Source of the DNA: Azoarcus sp. L1K30
GTDB lineage: Bacteria; Pseudomonadota; Gammaproteobacteria; Burkholderiales; Rhodocyclaceae
Reading direction: 5' to 3'
Assembly (NCBI RefSeq): GCF_018122735.1
Contig: NZ_JAGRRD010000001.1
Location: 3,453,190-3,517,189, forward strand
Length of the DNA stretch: 64,000 nt
Position 1 is the first letter of the stretch, and each line of letters opens with the position of its first letter. Both the position numbers and the translations under genes were made by a program. This document shows, piece by piece, positions 9,468 to 17,045 of this stretch. The notes under the pieces were generated by a model, which was not told the origin of the DNA, did not search any database, and saw only the letters and a list, made by a program, of their open reading frames with translations.

Positions 9468-9716
9468 ATGCAAGTCATCGTGTTTCTACTGAAAGTCCTG
9501 TTGCTCGGGGTTGGCCTGGTGCTGATCGCCGCCGGGATGTTCTGCGGCGCAGTCGGGTTTTCGCAGCCGAATTCGGCATCGGTGATGTACGGTCTGTTCG
9601 GCCTTGCCTCGCTCGCTTTCGGCGGCGTGATGGTTTATGCGCTGCTGCGCTCGTTCAGGCGCAAACCCACGGCCGCATCGAACGATAGCGAACAATTGCC
9701 GCCGGAACAGCCGTGA
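9468..9716 (+). CDS. Small two-helix membrane protein at the head of the Lgt-like/radical-SAM operon
   Basis: An 82-residue protein with two predicted membrane helices (about residues 4-28 and 38-60) and a charged Arg/Lys-Pro-Glu tail (SFRRKPTAASNDSEQLPPEQP). I know no family for it. Its stop overlaps the start of the next gene by 3 bases (GTGA type), so the two are probably translated together. It may therefore be a small partner or anchor of the lipid-related enzymes downstream. An AGCGGGAG-like purine stretch precedes ATG 9468. Confidence 0.6.
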   Translation: MQVIVFLLKVLLLGVGLVLIAAGMFCGAVGFSQPNSASVMYGLFGLASLAFGGVMVYALLRSFRRKPTAASNDSEQLPPEQP

Positions 9717-10474
9717 TCTTTCCCCTGCCCTATGCGCTGCAGGTGCACGCGGTGCTCGAAATGGCCGCGCTGACCTGTGGCGTGGCGTGGTACCGGCAGC
9801 TGCGCCGGCGCGCGGGCGGTGGCAGCATGCTCGAGGGCAAGGCGTTCGCCGTGGCGGTCGGCTGCATCTTCGGTGCGGCGATCGGCAATAAGCTGGTGTT
9901 CTGGATCGAAATGCCACATCTGCTGGCAATCCACTGGAACACGCCCGCGGTGTGGCTGGGCGGGCAGTCGATGGTCGGTGGCCTGCTCGGCGGTCTGCTC
10001 GGTGTCGAGCTGGCGAAGAAGCTGAGCGGCATCACGTACTCGACCGGCGACGCCTTCGTGTTTCCGGTATTGCTCGGCCTGATGATTGGCCGCCTCGGCT
10101 GCTTTCTGGCCGGCCTGGCGGACGGCACCTTCGGCACGCCTACCGATCTGCCGTGGGGTATCGACTTCGGCGACGGCATTCCCCGCCACCCCACCCAGCT
10201 CTACGAAATCGGCTTTGCCGCTGTCCTGTGGCGAGTCCTGCGCCGGGTGCAAGCGCGCCTGGCCGACCGGCCGGGGCGGCTGTTCAAGTGGATGCTTGTC
10301 GCCTATCTGGTGTGGCGCCTGCTGATCGACAGCCTGAAGCCGGTGCCCTACGCCTATCCGCTTGGCTGGTCGGGCATTCAATGGGTGTGCCTGGTGGCGC
10401 TGCTGATCTACCTGCCGACCCTGTTGCGGCAGCCGAACCCGATCCGCGACACCGCGCAAGAGGAGACGGCATGA
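9713..10474 (+). CDS. Lgt-like integral membrane protein (divergent prolipoprotein diacylglyceryl transferase family)
   Basis: A 253-residue polytopic membrane protein. It keeps the Lgt signature frame: GRLGCFLAGLADGTFG (about 126-141) and RHPTQLYE (158-165). In true Lgt the matching segment reads GRLGNFINGE and is preceded by an HGGL motif, with His103, Arg143 and Asn146 of the E. coli enzyme functionally important. Here the Arg is kept (R127), the Asn is Cys130 and the HGGL position reads VGGL (88-91). From recall of the E. coli sequence, this suggests a changed substrate or mechanism rather than housekeeping Lgt. Start is GTG 9713, inside the previous stop. The end overlaps the next ATG (ATGA), so it is tightly coupled to the radical-SAM gene. 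A lipid-headgroup or acyl-glycerol role is inferred only. Confidence 0.72.
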   Translation: MIFPLPYALQVHAVLEMAALTCGVAWYRQLRRRAGGGSMLEGKAFAVAVGCIFGAAIGNKLVFWIEMPHLLAIHWNTPAVWLGGQSMVGGLLGGLLGVELAKKLSGITYSTGDAFVFPVLLGLMIGRLGCFLAGLADGTFGTPTDLPWGIDFGDGIPRHPTQLYEIGFAAVLWRVLRRVQARLADRPGRLFKWMLVAYLVWRLLIDSLKPVPYAYPLGWSGIQWVCLVALLIYLPTLLRQPNPIRDTAQEETA

Positions 10475-11895
10475 GCCGCAAGAACCGCCCCTGGCTTTTC
10501 TACGACACCACCGCGTCGGTGTGCACCACCTGCCTGCGTCAGGTCGAAGCCAAGATCGTCATCAAGGGCGATGATGTCTTTCTCGACAAATGGTGCCCGG
10601 CGCATGGCAGCGAGCGGGTGCTGATCGCCGACGATGCCGCCTACTACCGCCTCGGTCGCGAGGTCTACGTGAAGGCGCCGGAGATGCCCGAGCGTTTCAA
10701 CACGCCCATGCGCCACGGCTGCCCCTACGACTGCGGGCTGTGTCCCGATCACATGCAGCACTCGTGCCTTTCGGTGGTCGAGATCACCGAGCACTGCAAC
10801 CTGCGCTGCCCGGTGTGTTACGCCGAATCCGGCCCCGAGCGGCAGACCCACCGATCGCTGGCCGAGGTGGAGGCGATGCTCGATGCCGTCGTCGCCAACG
10901 AGGGCGAACCGGATGTGGTGCAGCTTTCCGGCGGCGAGCCGACCCTGCATCCGGATTTCTTCGCCATCCTCGATGCCGCCAGGGCACGGCCGATCCGCCA
11001 TCTGATGATCAACACCAACGGTCTTCGCATCGCCCGCGACGAAGCCTTCGTGGCGAGGCTGGCGGGCTACCGGCCGGGCATCGAGATCTACTTGCAGTTC
11101 GATTCCCTGCACGACGCGGTGCTGCAGCAGATGCGCGGCGCTGATCTGGCCGATATCCACGCCCGCGCGCTGGCCAGGCTGGAGGCGCACGGCCTGTCGA
11201 CCACGCTGGTGATGACGGTCAAGCGCGGCGTCAACGACGACCAGATCGGGGAGGTGATCCAGCACGGCCTGCAGTATCGCTGCGTGCGCGGCGTGACCTT
11301 GCAGCCGGTGTCCGATGCCGGGCGCAATGTCGATTTCGATGCCGCCCGGCACCGGCTGACGGTGAGCGAGGTGCGACGCCGGGTCGCCGAGCAGTCCGGC
11401 CTGTTCACGCTCGACGACATCGTGCCCGTGCCCTGCAACCCGGACACGCTGGCGATGGGCTATGCCCTCAAGCTGGGCGATGAGGTGCTGCCGCTGACCC
11501 GCCATCTCGGCCCCGATGCACTGCTCGCCGGGCCGCGCAATACCATCGTTTTCGAGCGCGATCCGGCGATGAAGGAGGCCGTGTTCAAGCTGTTCTCGAC
11601 CAATCATTCGCCCGAATCGCAGGCCAGCTGCCTGTCGTCGCTGCTCTGTTGCCTGCCGGCCATCGCCGCGCCGGCTCTCGGCTACGAGAATGTCTTCCGG
11701 GTGCTCATCGTGCAGTTCATGGATGCTGCCAACCTCGACCTGCGCGCGTTGAAGAAATCCTGCGTGCACTTTGCCCAGCCGGATGGGCGCCTGATTCCCT
11801 TCGAAGCCTACAATCTGTTCTACCGTGGCGAGCGCATCGAGAAAACCCGTGAGATCCAGGCCGAAATCGCCGCGGCCACCGCGCGTCGGCGCTAG
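10471..11895 (+). CDS. Radical-SAM protein of the tetraether / membrane-spanning lipid synthase (MJ0619/Tes-like) type
   Basis: A 474-residue protein with an unusually cysteine-rich N-terminal half: C18, C21 and C42 (a rubredoxin-like CxxC plus WCPAHG), then CPYDCGLC (84-91), C99 and the radical-SAM triad CNLRCPVC (C109, C113, C116). A GGEP motif (SGGEPTLHP) follows, as in SAM-binding radical-SAM barrels. More cysteines occur near the C-terminus (SCLSSLLCCLP, KKSCVHF). This layout, and the phrase GLCPDHMQHSC before the triad, match the MJ0619 family, whose archaeal member Tes joins lipid tails to make tetraethers and which has bacterial relatives. ATG 10471 has AGGAGA upstream and overlaps the Lgt-like stop. 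Substrate unknown. Together with a DedA gene downstream, it points to lipid chemistry. Confidence 0.78.
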   Translation: MSRKNRPWLFYDTTASVCTTCLRQVEAKIVIKGDDVFLDKWCPAHGSERVLIADDAAYYRLGREVYVKAPEMPERFNTPMRHGCPYDCGLCPDHMQHSCLSVVEITEHCNLRCPVCYAESGPERQTHRSLAEVEAMLDAVVANEGEPDVVQLSGGEPTLHPDFFAILDAARARPIRHLMINTNGLRIARDEAFVARLAGYRPGIEIYLQFDSLHDAVLQQMRGADLADIHARALARLEAHGLSTTLVMTVKRGVNDDQIGEVIQHGLQYRCVRGVTLQPVSDAGRNVDFDAARHRLTVSEVRRRVAEQSGLFTLDDIVPVPCNPDTLAMGYALKLGDEVLPLTRHLGPDALLAGPRNTIVFERDPAMKEAVFKLFSTNHSPESQASCLSSLLCCLPAIAAPALGYENVFRVLIVQFMDAANLDLRALKKSCVHFAQPDGRLIPFEAYNLFYRGERIEKTREIQAEIAAATARRR

Positions 11896-11910
11896 ATCGA
11901 GGCCGTGTCC

Positions 11911-12498
11911 ATGATCAGTGCCTTCGTTGCCAGCTACGGCTATCTCGCGGTCTTTGCCGGGGCGCTGCTCGAGGGTGAGACGATGCTGATCGCCGCCGGC
12001 TTTGCCGCGCACCGCGGGCTGCTCGACTGGCCGACGGTGATCGTCGTGGCCATTGTCGGCGGCGTACTCGGCGACCAGCTGGCCTTCATGCTCGGACGCT
12101 GGAAGGGCGACGCGTTGATTGCGCGTTTTCCGGCGCTGGCTGCACAGAAGCCGCGCGTGCATGCCCTGCTCGAACGCCACGCCACCGTCTTCATCCTCAG
12201 CGTGCGCTTTCTCTATGGCCTGCGCATTGCCGGCCCGGTCCTGCTCGGCAGCAGCCGTGTTCCCTTCCTGCGTTTCGCCGTACTCAACGTGATCGGTGCC
12301 GTCCCTTGGGCGGTGCTGGTGTCAGGGGCGGGCTATTTCTTTGGTTATACCATGAGTTCGCTCCTCTCCAACCTGAAGCACATCGAAGAGGCCGTACTGC
12401 TGGGCATCCTGTTGACGGGTGGCGTGGTCTGGCTGTGGCGGCGACGGCGGGCACGTGCCAGTCGCGCAGCGGGTCCCCGTCACGATTCCGCGTCCTGA
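11911..12498 (+). CDS. DedA-family (VTT domain) membrane protein
   Basis: A 195-residue polytopic protein with the DedA features: an acidic EGE after the first helix (ALLEGETMLIAAGF), GDQLAFMLGRWKG in the middle, and the FLYGLRIAGPVLLGSSRVPFLRF re-entrant segment with Arg, Gly and Pro. A basic tail ends the protein (RRRRARASRAAG). DedA proteins are linked to proton-dependent lipid carrier or phospholipid flipping and membrane homeostasis. The gene starts 15 bases after the radical-SAM gene on the same strand (a GTG at 11905 is an alternative start). It is probably the last gene of that operon, which fits a membrane-lipid theme. Its stop is 46 bases from the convergent GGDEF gene. Confidence 0.85.
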   Translation: MISAFVASYGYLAVFAGALLEGETMLIAAGFAAHRGLLDWPTVIVVAIVGGVLGDQLAFMLGRWKGDALIARFPALAAQKPRVHALLERHATVFILSVRFLYGLRIAGPVLLGSSRVPFLRFAVLNVIGAVPWAVLVSGAGYFFGYTMSSLLSNLKHIEEAVLLGILLTGGVVWLWRRRRARASRAAGPRHDSAS

Positions 12499-12544
12499 AT
12501 ACCTGCCCGTGTTCGTTGCTTGCAGCGGACCGGACGGTGCGCGT

Positions 12545-13774
12545 TCAGGCCAGTTCGACCCTGTTGCGGCCCAGGTGCTTGGCGCGATAGAGCGCCTCGT
12601 CCGCCCGCTTCAGCAGGCATTCCGTCGTTTCGCTGGCCTGATGCTGGGCCACGCCGATGCTGACGGTGATGGTTGGCAGCAGCGGCAATCGGGTTTGGGC
12701 GATGATTTCCCGCAAGGATTCGGCCAATCGGGCAGCGTCGTGCAAGTCGGTGCGCGGCAGCAGCACCATGAATTCTTCGCCGCCCCAGCGGCAGACGGCA
12801 TCCGTCTCCCGGACCCGGGTTTCCAGAACCTTCGCAAGCAGGACCAGGGCTTCATCCCCCGCATGATGCCCATGCTGGTCATTGATCGCCTTGAAATGAT
12901 CCGCGTCCAGCAGCATCAGGCTGTAATCCTGATCGTGGCGGCGCTTCTGACCATGTGCGTTCTCCAGCATCTGCAGGAAGCGGCGCCGGTTCCACAGGCC
13001 GGTCAGGGGGTCCCTGGACGCGGCGTGCTCCAGCTCGTCCTTCAACCGTTTCTGTTCCGTCACGTCGTGAATGATGCAGAACATCAGCCGCCGTCCCTGA
13101 TGCATCAGCGGGCCGGCATAGGTTTGCACGTTGCGTAAGCCACCGTCGGCAAGGCGGTGGACGAAATTCAGCGGCTTGTGACCGCCGGGCAGTTTGGCCA
13201 CTTCATCCATGATCGGCAGGACGCTCCGCCCAAGCGCGTTGATCTGCCAGGTGTGCATCTGGCACAGGGTCTCGCGGGAATGACCGTAAAAGCGCGTTGC
13301 GGTCAGGTTGGCATCCACGATCCGGCCATCGGCAGCGGGGTCGATGAGCAGCATCGGCGCGCTATTCGAATGGAACAGCGTCTCAAAGATGCCGCGATCC
13401 TCCTGCTTGCTGCTGCTGCCGCTGCTTTGCGTGCTGAGTCCCGGCAGGCTCGCCAGGATGCCTTCAACCAGCATTTCTTCCTCGGCCCCGTCACATTGCA
13501 ACAGTGAGAGCTTGCAGCTCAGCGGCACGGCATGTTCGTTTCGGCACACGGTCCAGATCTCGACAACCTGCTCCCGCGCTCGAAGCGCGGGGAGATAGGT
13601 CAGGAGGTGCTCTTCGGCGTGCGCGGAATACCTGCCATGGCGCAAGGCCGCCAGTTCGACACTTGGGGACAGCTCCTTCGCCGCATCATTCGCATACGTG
13701 ATCTGCCCGGCGCTCGGCGAAACGATCCAGACGGGCGTGCTGAGCAGGTCCAGCGCGGAATACGGGGTGTGCAT
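12545..13774 (-). CDS. PAS-containing diguanylate cyclase
   Basis: A 409-residue cytoplasmic protein with two PAS sensor regions (about 5-110 and 130-245, the second with VDANLTATRFYGHSRE) and a C-terminal GGDEF domain (about 245-409) for making cyclic di-GMP from two GTP. The active-site loop reads GGEEF, a functional variant. An RxxD product-inhibition site (RETD) sits at the usual five-residue distance before it, so the enzyme is probably active and feedback inhibited. No transmembrane helix is evident. It is transcribed towards the DedA gene. The signal sensed by the PAS domains is unknown. Confidence 0.88.
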   Translation of the reverse strand: MHTPYSALDLLSTPVWIVSPSAGQITYANDAAKELSPSVELAALRHGRYSAHAEEHLLTYLPALRAREQVVEIWTVCRNEHAVPLSCKLSLLQCDGAEEEMLVEGILASLPGLSTQSSGSSSKQEDRGIFETLFHSNSAPMLLIDPAADGRIVDANLTATRFYGHSRETLCQMHTWQINALGRSVLPIMDEVAKLPGGHKPLNFVHRLADGGLRNVQTYAGPLMHQGRRLMFCIIHDVTEQKRLKDELEHAASRDPLTGLWNRRRFLQMLENAHGQKRRHDQDYSLMLLDADHFKAINDQHGHHAGDEALVLLAKVLETRVRETDAVCRWGGEEFMVLLPRTDLHDAARLAESLREIIAQTRLPLLPTITVSIGVAQHQASETTECLLKRADEALYRAKHLGRNRVELA

Positions 13775-14082
13775 CAGGTATCTGGTCGACTGCGTGGAGG
13801 TAATGGGGGAAGTATGGCGAAGGATATATGGCCTCGATGATAAGGTCCGATGGCGGGTGACGGCGTGCCATCTGTCACGGACGTTGACGTGGCTTCATCG
13901 GGCGGGCTCCGCGGGGAAGACTGGCAAAGGTTGGATCTGATGAAATCATTGTCGCGGATGAAGGTTACGTGAGTGCATTTGCTGGAGGGCAACTCGGTGG
14001 CCTTGGCTGACATTTGTCTTTGCTCGTGGAAGAGCACATATGGTTGTGCTTCCGTCGAGGTGCCCGCAGAGGCCGGGGCGCT
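13775..14082. other. Gap without a recognisable gene
   Basis: 308 bases between the starts of the PAS-GGDEF gene and the stop of the LysR gene, both on the minus strand. Short open frames on both strands here have no family features. The stretch is less GC-rich than its surroundings near 13960-14050 and should contain the promoter of the GGDEF gene. I see no terminator-grade hairpin. Confidence 0.6.
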
Positions 14083-15018
14083 TCAGTATGCGCTGAAGCG
14101 CTGCGCCAGCTTGTGCTCGCGGAAATGGGACACCACGAAATCGATGAATGCCCGGCTCTTTGCCGGCAGTAGCCTTTGTGCCGAAAAGTAGAGTGAAAGG
14201 GTGCCGGCATCGGCATACCAGTCCGGCAGGACGCGGACGAGGCGCTTGCTCGCGAGATAGGGCTCGGCGTTGGGCATGCTGGTGACGGCAATACCCAGGC
14301 CCTGCTCGGCCGCCTCGAGCGACGCAGCGGGGTCGCTCATGGTCATGCGGATTTGCATGTCTATCGGCATCTGTTCCTTGCGGCGCGCATCCTTGCTGTT
14401 GATCAGCGCCCACGGTCGGATACGCCCGGTTTGCGGCGAGCGAATGAAGATGCCGGCATGTTCCTTGAGCTGATCCGGATGCGTGATTGGCGGCCGGGCA
14501 GCGAGGTAGGTCGGAGAGGCGATCAGCACGATGTGCGCCGGCGCCAGGGTGCGGGCGACCAGGCCGGGAGGGAGCTCGAAGCCGCCGCCGATGGCAGCGT
14601 CGAAGCCTTCGGCGATCAGATCAACCTGACGATTGTCGAAGTGCCAGTCGGGCACGATCGCCGGATGCCGGGCAAGAAAGTCGCTCAACAGCGGCACGAT
14701 GTGCTCGCGCCCAAAAGCGTTACCCATGCTGACCTTGAGCGTGCCGGCAGCTTGTCCTTCGGCATCGGCGAGGTTGGCTACCGCGCTCTGTATGGTTGCC
14801 AGGCTTGTGCCGACTTCGGCCAGAAAACGCGTGCCGGCTTCGGTCAGGCGAAGGCTCCGCGTGCTGCGCTGGAACAGGCGGATCCCCAGACTGGACTCCA
14901 GTCTGGCCACGTTCTTGCCTACCGCGGCGGAGGTCAGACCCAGGCGCCGCGCTGCTTCGGAGAAGCTGCCGGCTTCAGCACTGCGGACGAAGCATTCAAT
15001 ACCGCCGAGTGTTTCCAT
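14083..15018 (-). CDS. LysR-family regulator, divergent to the SDR gene
   Basis: A 311-residue LysR protein: helix-turn-helix at about residues 5-65 (GSFSEAARRLGLTSAAVGKNVARLE, then GIRLFQRSTRSLRLTEAG), followed by an effector-binding domain. The N-terminus METLGGIECFVRSAEAGSF is typical of the large AaeR/DmlR-like group common in Proteobacteria. It faces the short-chain dehydrogenase at 15172 across 153 bases that carry two inverted repeats. By the usual LysR logic it regulates that dehydrogenase and itself. Effector unknown. Confidence 0.9.
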   Translation of the reverse strand: METLGGIECFVRSAEAGSFSEAARRLGLTSAAVGKNVARLESSLGIRLFQRSTRSLRLTEAGTRFLAEVGTSLATIQSAVANLADAEGQAAGTLKVSMGNAFGREHIVPLLSDFLARHPAIVPDWHFDNRQVDLIAEGFDAAIGGGFELPPGLVARTLAPAHIVLIASPTYLAARPPITHPDQLKEHAGIFIRSPQTGRIRPWALINSKDARRKEQMPIDMQIRMTMSDPAASLEAAEQGLGIAVTSMPNAEPYLASKRLVRVLPDWYADAGTLSLYFSAQRLLPAKSRAFIDFVVSHFREHKLAQRFSAY

Positions 15019-15052
15019 GCGCCCTTCAGGCCAGATCCAGCCTGCCTATTTC

Positions 15053-15093
15053 AAACCATTGGTTTCAACAGAATATAAGGATTCATGGCTTAT
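15053..15093. promoter_or_regulatory. Two inverted repeats in the LysR/SDR divergent promoter
   Basis: AAACCA (15053-15058) and TGGTTT (15060-15065) are a perfect dyad around one base. ATAAG (15075-15079) and CTTAT (15089-15093) form a second dyad with a 9-base spacer. Both lie between the divergent starts, where LysR recognition and activation sites are expected. Assigned by symmetry and position only. Confidence 0.45.
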
Positions 15094-15171
15094 CACAATG
15101 TAATGATCGGCGGATAGTGCGCTCCATGGCCTAGCGACGGCGCGAAGCCAAACCACTCAAGGAGATACATC

Positions 15172-15951
15172 ATGTCGAAGCAAGCGCAGAACGTACAAGC
15201 TCAAGTCAATCACCTGGCCGGGAAGGTCGCCTTGGTGCAGGGAGGATCGCGCGGCATTGGCGCCGCCATTGCCAGGCGGCTGGCTCGTGACGGCGCCACC
15301 GTCGCGCTGACCTACGCCAGCTCGGCCGACAAGGCGCAGGAAGTCGTCAAGGAGATCGAAGCCATCGGCGGTCGCGCCATTGCGATCAGGGCCGACAGTG
15401 CCGATGCCGGGCAGATCAAAGCCGCCGTGCAGGTCGTGGCCGACACCTACGGCAAGATCGATATCCTGGTGAACAACGCTGGCGTGCTCGCCCTGGGCAA
15501 TGTCGGCGAAGCCGAGATCTCGCTCGAAGATATTGATCGCACCTTGGCGGTGAACGTGCTCAGCGTGATCGTCGCCTCGCAGGCGGTGGTCAAGCACATG
15601 GACAGGGGCGGCCGCATCATTACCATCGGTAGCACCAACGCCGACCGCATGCCGTTCCAGGGCGGATCGGTATACGCCATGAGCAAGTCCGCCATCGTCG
15701 GCCTGACCAAGGGTCTGGCGCGCGATCTCGGTCCGCTCGGCATTACCGTCAATAACATTCAGCCTGGCCCGATCGACACCGAGATGAATCCGGACAGCGG
15801 CGATTTTGCGCATACCTTGAAGGGCCTGATGGCGCTACCGCGATACGGTACGGTGGAAGAGGTGGCGAGCTTTGCTGCGTATCTGGCAGGCCCGGAGGCG
15901 GCCTACATTAGCGGCGCCAGCCTGCTGATTGACGGCGGATTTTCGGCCTGA
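15172..15951 (+). CDS. Short-chain dehydrogenase/reductase (SDR, FabG-like)
   Basis: A 259-residue Rossmann-fold oxidoreductase using NAD(P)H. The cofactor loop reads QGGSRGIG (the usual leading Thr of TGxxxGIG is Gln), followed by NNAG (residues about 100) and the catalytic Ser with YAMSK (Tyr and Lys). IQPGPIDTEMN and the C-terminal GGFSA are also family features. It has a 15-residue N-terminal extension before the fold. The start at ATG 15172 has AAGGAGA 8 bases upstream. The substrate is not predictable. The divergent LysR gene suggests induction by a small carbonyl or aromatic compound, by analogy with similar pairs. Confidence 0.9.
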   Translation: MSKQAQNVQAQVNHLAGKVALVQGGSRGIGAAIARRLARDGATVALTYASSADKAQEVVKEIEAIGGRAIAIRADSADAGQIKAAVQVVADTYGKIDILVNNAGVLALGNVGEAEISLEDIDRTLAVNVLSVIVASQAVVKHMDRGGRIITIGSTNADRMPFQGGSVYAMSKSAIVGLTKGLARDLGPLGITVNNIQPGPIDTEMNPDSGDFAHTLKGLMALPRYGTVEEVASFAAYLAGPEAAYISGASLLIDGGFSA

Positions 15952-16161
15952 GGCTTGCGGTGCAGGCAAGGCGGAGACCAGGCCTGTCATTCGGCTGGCA
16001 ATCAGGAGGCGATGAACGGAGGTCCGCAACCTTGCCTTGCATGTTGAAGGACAGGATGGGGATGGGTCTGTTGGCGCCAGTTGAGTCCCGTTCCCACCTC
16101 ACGGGTATCATGATCGCGGGCAATGGCCGAGCGCCAAACGTTGCCACGATCAAGGTCCACG

Positions 16162-16187
16162 AAAAAAGCTCCCTCAGGAGCTTTTTT
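16162..16187. terminator. Bidirectional terminator at the left edge of the defence island
   Basis: An 11-bp perfect stem, AAAAAAGCTCC (16162-16172) and GGAGCTTTTTT (16177-16187), with a CTCA loop. The A-run before and T-run after let it work in both directions. It sits 12 bases beyond the end of the broken toxin frame (minus strand) and about 210 bases after the SDR gene (plus strand). I see no gene in 15952-16161. Confidence 0.9.
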
Positions 16188-16199
16188 GCACCTCTTCCG

Positions 16200-16359
16200 T
16201 CATTCAAATAGGGTTTTCGGATCCTGGTCTGCAGACATGGCGTCAGACCAGCGGGCATGAAACAGACCCGCACTGGCAAGGCTCAAGAGCACGTCGCGGA
16301 GGCGCGGGGTACAGCACGAAAGCGTCCAGAATCACCGTGTAGCGTGGTGGCCCTGCCAT
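16200..16359 (-). pseudogene. Frameshifted, truncated PIN-domain toxin (remnant)
   Basis: One base after the antitoxin stop, ATG 16359 opens a frame reading MAGPPRYTVILDAFVLYPAP, the N-terminus of a PIN-domain RNase toxin with the first catalytic Asp (LDA). After 20 codons, at about 16299, the reading frame is lost: frame one continues as unrelated residues to a stop. The frame shifted by one base continues correctly as RDVLLSLASAGLFHARWSDAM, typical PIN sequence, and then ends in a stop at 16200-16202 after SADQDPKTLFE. The rest of the roughly 180-residue domain, with the other acidic residues, is missing. The toxin is therefore dead by both a frameshift and a truncation. Seen directly by translation; family from motif recall. 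Confidence 0.75.
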
Positions 16360-16360
16360 T

Positions 16361-16828
16361 TCAGTATCCCAGGCCCGGCTCTCGAGCCTGATCGGCCAAG
16401 GCCTGCAGCGCCGCATCCGATTCAGAGCGAGATTTTTGCTGATAAGCAATCATGTCCTCGAACAGGACACGCCGATGGCGACCAACCTTACGGCAAGGCA
16501 GGTGTCCTGCCTCGATTTCCTTGACCACGTACGGACGCGACACATTCAGCATGTTTGCCACTTCCTGAGTGGAGAGTTCGAGTTTCTGTGGGAGCACGGC
16601 GACAGGCTGACGCTGTGCCATCACCCCGAGCAGATCGGCCATGAAGCGCAGCACCGTCGGGGGAAGCTCGACGACCGCCTGAACTTCATCTTCACCCTGT
16701 GCAATCAGGCGTATGGTGTCCGCCCGCGAATGATCCAACGCTGCCATCAAGCAACGTTGAGCGGCTTGCGCCAGTGCCGCATCGTGCTCATCCAGCACGG
16801 TGTCGATGGCTGCTTGCGCGTTTGCCAT
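16361..16828 (-). CDS. Orphan antitoxin with excisionase-like helix-turn-helix
   Basis: A 155-residue protein with a helical N-terminal half and a MerR/excisionase-type DNA-binding domain at about residues 85-130 (LSTQEVANMLNVSRPYVVKEIEAG, then KVGRHRRV). Proteins of this build are antitoxins encoded just before a PIN-domain toxin. Here the toxin frame begins one base after the stop but is broken, leaving a likely orphan antitoxin and autoregulator. The N-terminal half would normally bind the toxin. Direct repeats upstream may be its operator. A run of TCCTCC complement gives GGAGGAAAGC before ATG 16828, a good ribosome site. It marks the left border of the restriction-modification island. 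Confidence 0.75.
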   Translation of the reverse strand: MANAQAAIDTVLDEHDAALAQAAQRCLMAALDHSRADTIRLIAQGEDEVQAVVELPPTVLRFMADLLGVMAQRQPVAVLPQKLELSTQEVANMLNVSRPYVVKEIEAGHLPCRKVGRHRRVLFEDMIAYQQKSRSESDAALQALADQAREPGLGY

Positions 16829-16894
16829 GATGCTTTCCTCCTGTTTGTTTCTCTGCGGGTGCTACCAGAAGTAGCTTCCCTGTATCTGTAATAT

Positions 16895-16919
16895 ACGAAA
16901 CAAACGAAATAAACGAAAC
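16895..16919 (-). promoter_or_regulatory. Three 9-base direct repeats upstream of the antitoxin (probable operator)
   Basis: ACGAAAC (16895-16901), ACGAAAT (16904-16910) and ACGAAAC (16913-16919) repeat every 9 bases. On the minus strand they read GTTTCGT units just before a TATATT box (16891-16896 region) and partly over it, 65-90 bases before the antitoxin start. This is a common arrangement for autorepressed toxin-antitoxin promoters. The remaining gap to 17045 shows no gene. Confidence 0.5.
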
Positions 16920-17045
16920 GTTTACTGGCTGTATTTTATTGACCCACCCGATAAGAGGATAAATTTTCGATGCTCTTCAAGCAGGATCAGACATATCGGC
17001 GACACGCTGCGGGCCATTCCGAGCACAGGATCACCGTAGGCATGC

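Noticed and set aside
9233-9478. An 81-codon minus-strand frame between the AraC gene and the next operon
   Set aside because: Overlaps the promoter region, has no ribosome site and no recognisable composition.
10408-12180. A 590-codon minus-strand frame opposite the radical-SAM gene
   Set aside because: Antisense shadow of conserved coding sequence, rich in His, Arg and Gln, with no family features.
16084-16115. A sequence resembling a tRNA T-arm (GAGTCCCGT) near the island border
   Set aside because: No acceptor stem, anticodon arm or CCA end could be found, so it is not an attachment tRNA.
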